The notes under the pieces: model-generated | What the model saw: only the letters and a program-made list of their open reading frames with translations | Told to the model about the DNA's origin: nothing | Database searches by the model: none | In this document: positions 54,530-64,000 of the stretch, one piece after another | Numbering within the stretch: position 1 is the stretch's first letter | Layout: each line of letters begins with the position of its first letter | DNA from: Allium sativum | Lineage: Eukaryota; Streptophyta; Magnoliopsida; Asparagales; Amaryllidaceae | Reading direction: 5' to 3' | Assembly (NCBI GenBank): GCA_030737875.1 | Contig: CM060922.1 | Location: 319,153,456 to 319,217,455, forward strand | Length of the DNA stretch: 64,000 bases | Made by a program: the position numbers and the translations under genes

Positions 54530-57060
54530 GTGTTGGTCCTAAGAGTACCAAATTTCAAGTAAACAACAACCTGAATTCCCCTTGGCTTTAGGTCGAGCAT
54601 TTACATTGGTCGTCGTGCTTTTGCCATCTAGATTCTCTCTTTTGTTTCTTGCGTCAATATCTTACTTCTTTTAGATCTACATATGTGCCATTGTACGATG
54701 TTGAAGGGCGGTCTACGAGAGTGGGGAGAAAACACATGCTTACATAGTACAATACACTTATATAATACATATACAAGTACAATACTATAATATTATCCTA
54801 ATCTCAATCATAATCTCTGATTCTTTAAGATTTTACTTTTAAAGTTCTTTTAAGTTTGAGAAAACTTGTGCTCTTGCACTCTCAATGGTTAGAACAATAA
54901 TAAATCAAGTGTATGTGTGCAACTTAAAGTGGATTACCATCCCCATTTCCTTGACTATTCGTCTTGACATTTTTTGATGATCTATCATATTCGAGTGACT
55001 AACTCTCCTAATATCTTTATGATTATCCATCACAATAAAGTGATTATCAATCTTAATAATATATAACAATCCTCTATAGATTACACGATCACTCATCATT
55101 ATATAATTACCATCATTAAATTATAGAGACTATCCATCCCTTACCATTTGGTTTACCCATCCCCTTGGTCTGTTTAATTTAAAAAACATGGACCTTAGAT
55201 GTAGACTACATCATGCACCCCACAGTTTTCTTAAGATGATAAGGAACCCATGATTTGCCTAATTCTGGAGACTATCCATCCACGGAATCATATGGACTAT
55301 CAATCTCACAATCTATAAAAAAAATTGGATAACAAAACCCCCATAAATTTCATATTTCAATCTTATACCTCAAGAATTTAATTATTATCTGTTGGTATAC
55401 TCAACTCCATAATTACTAATTTATTCCCTATTGGTATACCCAATTAACAAGTGTTCATAGAAAAAATTGTATAATAAGTGATAAGACAAAGGTATCTCCA
55501 TTAAGTCGAAATAACCACATATAATCTATGTGTATGGCTTTCTTAATTTGAAGCAAACTAAAATACTATTAGCTATCGTTGCATATCAATGCAAATTAAA
55601 ATGTATGGTTATCTACTATGTAACTATATGACTGTGACTCGAAACAAACGATTTTGGTATCTATCATTTTGATAAAATAATACTGATTTGAAACAAAACA
55701 CATCTCTCTCTCACCCGTGTTGATCTCTTTTACTAAGACAAAACAATAGAAAATTGTTTCAAGCAAAGCAAAGCCATAGCCTTGTAGCAAATTTCTTCAA
55801 AATAATTAACCAACATAGCGTGAATCGAAACAATCAAAAGAAAGGAGCGCTTGGCACCCACTTGTCCAGCTTATTGCGAAGGAGAATAGTTGCTTCAAGC
55901 CTTACCTCTCCAGCTGGGTTCAAAATGAGATAAAATGAGAGAGGTGGTTTCGTTCTTTCTTATCTAGCTTTGACGTGAAACAAAGTGGCATTAGCCAATT
56001 CAAAACAAAGTTAAAAAGAGACTCCAATAGACTTTTGCATTGCAGTGATATTTTTAGCTTCGAACCGAAGCAAAGTGGCTTTGAAAAAAAATGAAAATAA
56101 GCATTGGATTCAAATTGAAAAATAAGTGGCTCCCCAGTTTGAAACAAACAGCTGCTTCACACTATAATGCTTCACATTCATCTTCAAGCAAAGTACTCTA
56201 TACCAACTGGTTGATATTCTACGCTTTTTCGAAGCGAAACAGGACCATGCGAAACTAAGCAAATAGCCTGGGCGAAAACATAAATTAAGTTTAAACTGAT
56301 TTCTTTCTAAATAAGTGCTAACCTTTTACTAACTCGTCACATACGTTAAAATTTTATTTATGGAACTGAATATTACGGTTTCTTCTAGAAATCATGTGAA
56401 AATCTTGTCTTCTATCCAAAGGATGAAACTTATGAGATTAACCAATTAATAACCTTAATTAGTCATCTCCCTAAGATTCTTAAACTAAAACAATTTTTAG
56501 TAATTCATTTTTGGTAAGGAAGAGTTCCTGAAATCACAAAAATTAGAGAATATCCTTAGCTTCTTTCTATGAAATTTCAAGTTGAAATAATTTTTAATCA
56601 TTTTAATGATTTAAAACCATATTAAAACATATTTTCTCCGTAGGAAATTCATAAATTTTTCATAACTTTTTATAAATTGTGGAAGTTAAAACTCATCTTT
56701 AAAATCATATTAAGCCTTTTGTATTAAAATTTCAAAGCATTAAAAGATATAAAACTTTGTTTTCTATTCAAAACCTAAAGCTTAAGCCTCTTATTTATAT
56801 TAATTTGAAGCAATCTATTAAATAAAAGTAAAGCAGAAGCTTTTCAAGCTCTCTCCTTGATTCTCTCAATTCTCTCTATTCACCTTAATTCTCTCAATTC
56901 TCTCTATTCACCTTAAGCTCTCTTAGGATATTTTATTCAAAATTAAATTCTCTCTATTCACCTTAAAACTCTTCAATTTCAAAATATTTTGTTTTTAAAT
57001 ATCTAATACATCTATATTATCTGTAGTACGTGAAGCTACGGTGACTTTAAAGCTATCCAT
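54530..57060. other. AT-rich DNA with dispersed repeat copy B
   Basis: No gene recognised. 55,345-55,535 resembles 41,990-42,170, and 55,825-56,020 resembles 40,835-41,035. A 27-bp CT-rich tandem repeat lies at 56,861-56,966. Confidence 0.5.
56861..56966. repeat. 27-bp CT-rich repeat, three copies
   Basis: TTCTCTCAATTCTCTCTATT followed by CACCTTA occurs twice in tandem and a shortened third copy (TTCTCTCTATTCACCTTAA) follows after about 30 bp. Confidence 0.8.
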
Positions 57061-60000
57061 GTAGATTTCAAAACCGAACTGCCTCTTATGAAAAAATCGT
57101 CTTTTCTTCCGATCTTTTTCTCCCGTTTTACTTTCCTTTTTTCCGTTCTTCTCCAGTTTTCGTCCTTAAACCTACTTTCTAAATTTCCTCCGCTTTCTAG
57201 CTACATAACAAAGCCGCAATCCCCTTCCTTTAATTTCATCAGAAGGAAATCCAGCCGATCTGTACATTCTCTGCCTTCTCGCTTTGTACTTCCCTCTTTA
57301 GGACTTTGCCAGCCCGATTGACTCGAGATCCATGCTTTCCAGTTTCCTTTCCATCCCTTCCAGTTTGCCTTAATGCTTTTGCGAGGTATGCCTATCAGTA
57401 TTATTAGGAAACTGACGTTATTTCTCTATTAAATTAAATAAGCAGCTGTTATTTTAAATTTACCTATTTTTTGCTTAGGTACTGTACCATGATTGTGTGA
57501 GTCGACGTTTGTTGTTTATAACCCTTCTCTTAATTTATCTAACCTCTTATATAATATATTAGAAATTAATTCTGAAATATCAAAGAAGCGACTTACTTGA
57601 GGGATAATAAACCTTTTTCTTCAATTATCAATCCTCTTAGAGATAGCTGTTTTGCTATAGATATTATTAAATCCCCCGACAGTGAAATACAATACAGGAT
57701 ATCCGGTCTTTAGTTTTGGTGTTTCTGCCTATTTCATTTTTTTCTTTCCTCAGTTTATTTAAACATTGTGGCATGATAGTTTGACATATATTCATACTAA
57801 TGCTCTGTCAATTGTTTATTTGACTACAGTCTCTTTTTGGGGTTTCGTTTGGGACACAAAGGACACACATACAATTGATAGTGAATCATTTGTTTTTTAT
57901 TTTTAAAGGTTTTTCGGATTTATTGCTTTACCATCTATCAACTAGAATAAGCACAAATAGTGGACTATATTTGTATCAGGTAAGCCGATTACTTCATTGA
58001 TGGAGATTCATTATGTTATTGTTTTAACACTTTTTGCAAGTCTGTCATTATTTTTGGCATTCAACCTTCAAACATTGATATTGTTCAGCACCGTGGTTAG
58101 ATCCACTAATACTTGGTTGTTTTCACCTTTTGTACAAAACTAAAATTTGCAAGACATAGTGACATAGTACTATATTCACTTTGATGATTTATTTATATTT
58201 TATTTTTTCGTTCTGTTTTATTCTGAAAAGAAATATGTATAATGACTATTTTATATGATTTGCTTCAAATAAGGGTGTTCCGAGGTTTGTGGTCTATGTC
58301 GAACCAGATTAGCATGTCGTTTTGTTGCATCATATGGTACTTACTTTTCTAAAGGCGTTCTTTTTTATGCTTGCTTATTTATTGTTGTAGGTAGTTTGGA
58401 ATGTACTGTAGACTCACCTTAGTGTGCGTGTTTGTGACTTTCATACCAGTGAACGTAATTATCGGTTTTCAAATGTGTTCACGAGTGATAGGTCCAGATC
58501 TAGACGGACTGGCCAGAGCAGAAATAAGATCGAGAGGACCTGAAGCAAGTAGATTTTATCGGACTATCTTAATCAAAGTTTGAATCGATTCTTTTCTTGG
58601 TTCAAAGGTACATTTTAATATTTCTTTGTGCAATTAATTCTAACCGCATCTCATACACTTTGGGTTTCAGATTACCTTTGTTCTAAGGATTCAATCCAGC
58701 TTTTATTAATGAATTTCACATTTTACAGGTTACAAATTGATAACAAGCTGAATGATTTGTTCTGAACTTCCTTATAGGAAATATGTAATTTCACATTTTA
58801 CAGGTTACAAATCATCTTTTATTACTGAATTTCACTTTCAAGTGATAAATTAGCGCTTACTTTTGTCTTAGTTTATTTCTCTCAAATTCGAAATAAGATT
58901 CATACCAGTTCGTTATCATTTTAAAGAATACCAAAGCAACAGTATCTTTTATATTAACTTTATTCTAAAGTTTCAATCCATATATAATTTTAGAGTTTAC
59001 AGGTTTCAGATTTATTCAATCTAACTTTTATGATATAGTCTTACTAAGATTAGCATATAGAACAATTACATATTACAAGCCCACTTGGACTGTTATGGCT
59101 ATAAAAAATGTGTTGGCTCTTACATAATTTGTAAATGTTGATGCCCAAACACAAATACTTTCAACTTCCAATTTCAGTGTTGTACTATTTAATAAAATTG
59201 CATATATATTGAAATTTCATTGCACAAAATGTGATGTTTGTATGCAGATCTTGAAGTTGGGTATGAGCCAAATATACTTCTTAGTGTCACAATTGTGTCT
59301 AACATGGAGTTTTCTTCCTTTTTTCACTATACACGTCCGACATTATCTTAAGAGTTACTTAGACTGCACCTTTTATTTAGAGATTGAAGCGTCTTTCACC
59401 TGTATTTGACACAGTTGGGCAGCTTAATTTGAATTTTAAACAGTCATTTAGGCTAACTTAATTTCAATTTTTCTAAAAATAAGAACTTAACTGTTAATTT
59501 TGAAGTTTTATAAAATTAGCGATGGTATAACATGGGATCAGAAACAGAATGCCTTCAATGGGAACTCCATTAATTTTAAAGCTAAATTATAACTATTTAA
59601 AATATAAGTTGGGGGTAAAGAACTTATTGTTTGGATACAACTCTAATAGTTAGAGTTAAAGATATTATACAAAATTTTCAAGTACAAAAACAGAACAAAT
59701 ATTTTAGCATGAACAGGATGTAGGAAGTAAGGCACTTATTCAGTATTAGAGTACAAATGTATATAGATATTGACCATAAAAGATGTGTTTTTTACATAAT
59801 TCAATTTCACAACTGTTATTAATTTGATGGTGTGGACTAAAAATTGATGGAAGAAAATTATAGGAAAAACTGCAACATTGCTTTATGGTATCTCTCAAGC
59901 ATAAGATCTCTACCTTACTTTTATAATTTTATATATAGTGTCCTGTATTCATTCTTTTAGGATCCAAAATCAAGTATGTGCAAATTTGAATCTTTATTTT

Positions 60001-61130
60001 GCTCTTTTCCGATTTTTAATCAATGACAGAGGTAGAGTATAAAAGAAATTGGAAAGGCAATCAAGGATCTCAAAGTAGCTCATTAAAGGTGAACAACTCA
60101 TTTTTCAAAGGTTTATTTTCATATTTTCAGAGTTGGTATCGATTTGTCTTTTAATTGAGTATTCTTTATCCAATTGATATTGTGATGATTATCATGTTCA
60201 ATTATGTTTTCGTATCATGCCTATTAACATTAAAAATTGTGATCTTACCACACAGAAGTTGTCAAATTATTTTTCAAATTTTTAGTGTTTTAATTCCCTA
60301 ATTTTAAAACTATTTATTTTCTACAAATGCATAATTTTACAGGTCGACATATAGAAACATGTAATGGAGAGAAAACAATACATAATTTGTATTTTATAAT
60401 ATGGTAGGAGAGCAATTTTATGAATATATGACTACTCACTTTATACTATCAAAGATAAGCACGCTGTAATAGTGTGTTAAGGAGTTGCGATTCATAACTT
60501 AAAACAAAAACAGTTATTTGTTATCTATGATTTGTTGTTGGGATTAGAATAACACCAAAGTTCTCAGTTCAGTGCAATGTTCTGCTCAAAATAAGTTCAT
60601 TTGTGTATAAGAAAAGGAATATACATGTCATTCATTAGACAATATGATATTATGCATACAACCAGTGAAGTCATTTTAGTGGAATATTATGATATGTAGA
60701 TACATACTTTTGATTTTCTCAGTCAGTATTGTATTGATGTGTCTACTTGTGTAAATGTATCCGCACATAGAGCAATGGGAGAATAAGAAGACAGAACAAG
60801 CCAAGACCCTACTTAATTTGGGTGCTTTTGCAGTCAATGTAATTTTTTTTACAAGTGCGTGATGAGTGCGAGTATGAGGAATGGCTGTAATCTTAATGGT
60901 CTGCAATTTGTTAGTAAATAATATGCTTATGAGCTAACACATATTATATCGTCCTTTTTCTATTGTTTCAGCAGCAATCGGTTTAGGGTTTGGCGCGGCT
61001 GTTGGTGGTTTGTGCGCCATTGTTATGAACTTGCTATTACACATTCTAGATTGGGAGGAAGAACGATGGCTGTGAGGGTGGTCACCGCACGGTGGTTGTG
61101 TGGTTGAATCAATGCCAGACTGAAAGCAGA
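57060..61130 (+). other. Possible spliced transcription unit, product unknown
   Basis: A CT-rich leader-like block (57,085-57,385) with a GTATGC donor at 57,386 is followed by exon-like pieces: 58,391-58,557 after a TTGTTGTAG acceptor, and 60,972-61,075 after TATTGTTTCAG, whose first frame reads AAIGLGFGAAVGGLCAIVMN then LLLHILDWEEERWL and a stop. Composition is raised in these pieces. No protein family was recognised, and the small frames at 57,088 and 58,401 are not convincing. It could be a non-coding or decayed gene, or another set of captured exons. Confidence 0.25.
58715..58813. repeat. Short direct repeat
   Basis: TTTCACATTTTACAGGTTAC followed by AAAT occurs at 58,715 and again at 58,790. 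Confidence 0.7.
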
Positions 61131-62500
61131 GCATCTAATTTTTTTTATTTTATTTTTGTTCTTATTGCTTCTTATACTATATGTCAAGAAAACAAGAAGT
61201 GGAAACTATATGTCTGGAAAATGAAACAAACTGAAACATTTCACGTGTTGAAGCTGCAAATGCATGTATTATTGCGTCAAAAGCAATGAAAAAATGCACA
61301 GAAGCTTAAAATAGAATATGGAAAATGAAGCCCACTATCACCCATGAAGATTTATAAATATTTGTGATGGCTTCTATGACAACCGAAGTATGCAAAGAAA
61401 AAATGACAGTAATAAACATGCAAAATAAAGAAAGAACGTTGATGAGGCGTTGAAATTTAAAACACGACAATGATGCTATGCATGTCACAATGGGGTTGGA
61501 CGAAACGTTTGTACACTGAGCCGAAACAAAAACAAGGGAAAATAATAATAATGCAAACTCACATAAGGTTACATAAACTCCAGAAAAAAGGGTTTGTATG
61601 TTGTCCATACAAATATATGTTTAATATGTATGTATGCAGGACATACATACGTGTGTGTAACATGAATAACATCACTGTAGGTAACACAATGTGTTATTCT
61701 AGATTTTCCTAATTCTACTCTAATGAAAATAGAGATCAATATGCGAGTATTAGCATCGCAACTAACATGTCTAATTTACGCCAAAATATTTGAAATAAAT
61801 CAAATATTTTTTAGGAAAACCAAATTTTTGTCAATAGACGTAAAATGAAAGACGTATTAGATACACATTTGATGTAGCAATTTTGCAATAAAAGAAGTTA
61901 TCTCACATATTAATTTCTATTAAATAGTTTTGCGTATATAATCAGTATTTCAGAGTGAAATCAACTTACTATCGTGTTTTTACATAAGTCAAACGGACGT
62001 GCCTAACGTACTGGTGTGTGTGTCTGTATATGTGTGTGTATATGAGAGCGACTATTTGGACACAAAATTAAACATAAATATAGAAACACAAAGCCTCAAC
62101 CATTGGATCCTTTTTTTTATATGGAGAGGTGGAATTCATGGGGTGATCCAATGGTGCAAATCAATTGTGTCACCATATTTGTCAAACTTTTATGTCTAAA
62201 TCGACTTTCCCTATATATACATATATAAACTTGTGTATAATTATCTATAAATAATTCACTAATTAACTTCTAATAGTTTATATTCAGGTCCATACATTTA
62301 TATTAATTACGTAATCCAAAATTCATGTTGTTTACATAAATTTAGTTAGCTAATGTTTCTAATAAATATTAAAGAATGATAATTCAATACGATGGTTTTA
62401 CTGTACTAATAGAATTGATAAAATAATTTTTTTTTATTCAATTACAATATGTAAATTACACAAAACAACAATAATAAGTTTAATTTTTTATTCTATTATC
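61131..62500. other. AT-rich DNA, no gene seen
   Basis: Short frames in both strands lack domain character. Contains GT-rich stretches (62,010-62,045). Confidence 0.4.
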
Positions 62501-62504
62501 ATTT

Positions 62505-62612
62505 AACTTAAATACATATATTTCAAATGGTAAAATATATTTATCATGCAACATTTAACTTAAAATATCTATATTTAACATGGTAAAATATATTTATCAT
62601 GCATTGCATTAT
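62505..62612. repeat. About 54-bp tandem duplication
   Basis: CATTTAACTTAAATACATAT... and CATTTAACTTAAAATATCTA... each lead into GGTAAAATATATTTATCATG followed by CA. A weaker third copy follows to about 62,660. Confidence 0.75.
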
Positions 62613-62944
62613 AAAATTCCACATTTTACTCAAAATACCCATATTTAAAATTACCACAACTATTTACAAAACGCATCTCGCTTTCTCCTATGATTTACAT
62701 TTCAGTCCATATATAAAGCAATTATTAAGTGTTTAGCTTGAAACAATAAGATAAACGCAATTAAGAGATATTCATTAGTTCGGTCACTAATGAAAATATG
62801 AAGTTTTCAATAATATAAATCGTACCTATATCGATAAAAATTGCATTTTTATTAAACTAAAGCACATAAGTCACACGACATGCAGTATAACATAAGCAAT
62901 AAGGATTTTTTGTAAAATACACTCTATAATTTCATAATACATAG

Positions 62945-63062
62945 ATTTTCTTTCTTAGAAACATGTTTAAGAAACACTATTATTTTCAGTTCCATTTAAC
63001 CTAGGATTTCTTTCTTAGAAACATGTTAAAGAAACACTATTATTTTCAGTTCCGTTTAACCT
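62945..63062. repeat. 59-bp tandem duplication
   Basis: Two near-identical units of TTTCTTTCTTAGAAACATGT then TAAGAAACACTATTATTTTC and AGTTCC.TTTAACCT. Each unit contains an imperfect palindrome TTTCTTAGAAACATGTTTAA. Confidence 0.9.
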
Positions 63063-64000
63063 GTAAATACTATAGTAAAAACAAAACAAAAAAAATCTGC
63101 GTCTGCAAAAATCTGCACTTTAGCAAAGAAAATTAATAAGAAAATCATTTTTGGAAACGTGAGATTAAATGCAAATTTAACTTTTGAGATAAAACAAAAA
63201 ATAATAGCAAAAAAATATCAAAAAAGTATCAACAGATTCGTCGTGCATTACAAAATTATGTTCTTTTACGACAAAACTTTAATTTTATAATTTCTACAAC
63301 CTCCTACCGAACTATCTCAGTTCTCTTCTAATAATTTATATTTGACTTCATATGTTAGAGTTAATCAAGAATCTTAAAACTATAATCGAACTTAGTAAAC
63401 TATTAATTGTTGATGTGACAAATAAATCGTAAATATTTGAAATTTTGAATATTTGTACAATATTCAAATTAACAAAAAAGGGTATAAAATTCTTTTGAAT
63501 ATACAAATACATCAGTCACATAACATGATCATATATATAAGCATTGATTGCAAAATTTATTTATGATTCTTCTATATCAATACATTGGTTCATTATATTG
63601 TACAATTCTTATTTTAGCTAAAGTGCCTATATTATAAAGTTTATGCGGTTGCTTACAAAAATCGTCTCAATATCACATAATTTTGTACATTTACATCCAT
63701 ATATTTTTAATTAACCAGTAATCTTCTTTTTAATTTATTAGAATAAATTTAATTGATAAATATATATTAATTCATCCGATAATTCCTAAATGTGACGGTT
63801 TCAGTTTGTATATCACATTAATGTTAAAAAAGCAATTAAAAGATTTTTAATTTAAACACAAAGATATATAATTCAGTTATCATAAATATTTTACATCAAT
63901 AACATTACCAAAACTAATTTAATATTCATTTATCTCGATAAATTTATATTCAATGTTGAATTTTGTTTTTTAACTTTAAATACACATATTTTGACATTTT
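63063..64000. other. AT-rich DNA, no gene seen
   Basis: No open frame of note, no exon-like stretch and no recognised repeat by eye. Confidence 0.5.

Noticed and set aside
57088..57321. 77-residue Phe/Ser/Leu-rich frame as a signal-peptide protein
   Set aside because: CT-rich leader DNA encodes such sequence by chance; no continuation into a recognisable exon.

Overview
This is an AT-rich stretch of plant nuclear DNA, almost certainly from an angiosperm. It shows Ty1/copia and Ty3/gypsy retrotransposons with tRNA-iMet primer sites, a TRIM, CACTA (EnSpm) DNA transposons with 3-bp target duplications, GT..AG introns and fragments of plant genes (HD-Zip II, TOM1-like, plastid-type PFK, exportin-1). 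No prokaryotic operon, intact host gene, rRNA or tRNA was recognised. Most open frames are transposon pieces or chance frames.

Layout. 1-11,078: a non-autonomous retrotransposon with giant LTRs (right LTR about 6.3 kb, internal region only about 1.1 kb and non-coding). 11,079-15,590: a decayed Angela/Tork-like copia with a 3' LTR on the + strand. 15,600-26,025: DNA that probably belongs to a CACTA element whose right terminus is at 26,025. It carries minus-strand fragments of four unrelated genes (TOM1-like, 2-oxoglutarate dioxygenase, 6-phosphofructokinase, histone H3). A young Tnt1-like copia (17,381-23,103, identical 785-bp LTRs, TSD CTAAT) sits inside the dioxygenase exon.

26,026-40,818: a Tat-lineage gypsy element (minus strand: LTR, PBS, gag, protease, RT, RNase H) split by a complete CACTA element (26,996-36,805, TSD TCA). 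That CACTA element carries exportin-1 and HD-Zip II exons plus unassigned exon-like pieces. 40,819-42,110: fragments of another Tat LTR, a poly-T run and short tandem repeats. 42,110-48,888: a Tekay-like chromovirus (minus) with a 2.9-kb 5' LTR and a deleted integrase core, inserted in an older chromovirus (48,889-51,790), which also hosts an intact TRIM (51,194-51,641, TSD AGTTA). 51,879-54,522: a non-coding Tat-like element with two related LTRs around an array of about 50-bp repeats.

54,530-64,000: AT-rich sequence with a CT-rich leader and exon-like pieces between 57.0 and 61.1 kb, but no recognisable protein, and small tandem duplications near the end.

The window is best read as layers of nested insertion. 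The oldest layer is gypsy/chromovirus DNA, CACTA elements carrying gene fragments came next, and the Tnt1-like copy is the most recent. The most unusual features are the two CACTA elements carrying gene fragments within 1 kb of each other in one gypsy pol gene, and the giant LTRs with an array of related hairpins whose stems show compensatory changes.
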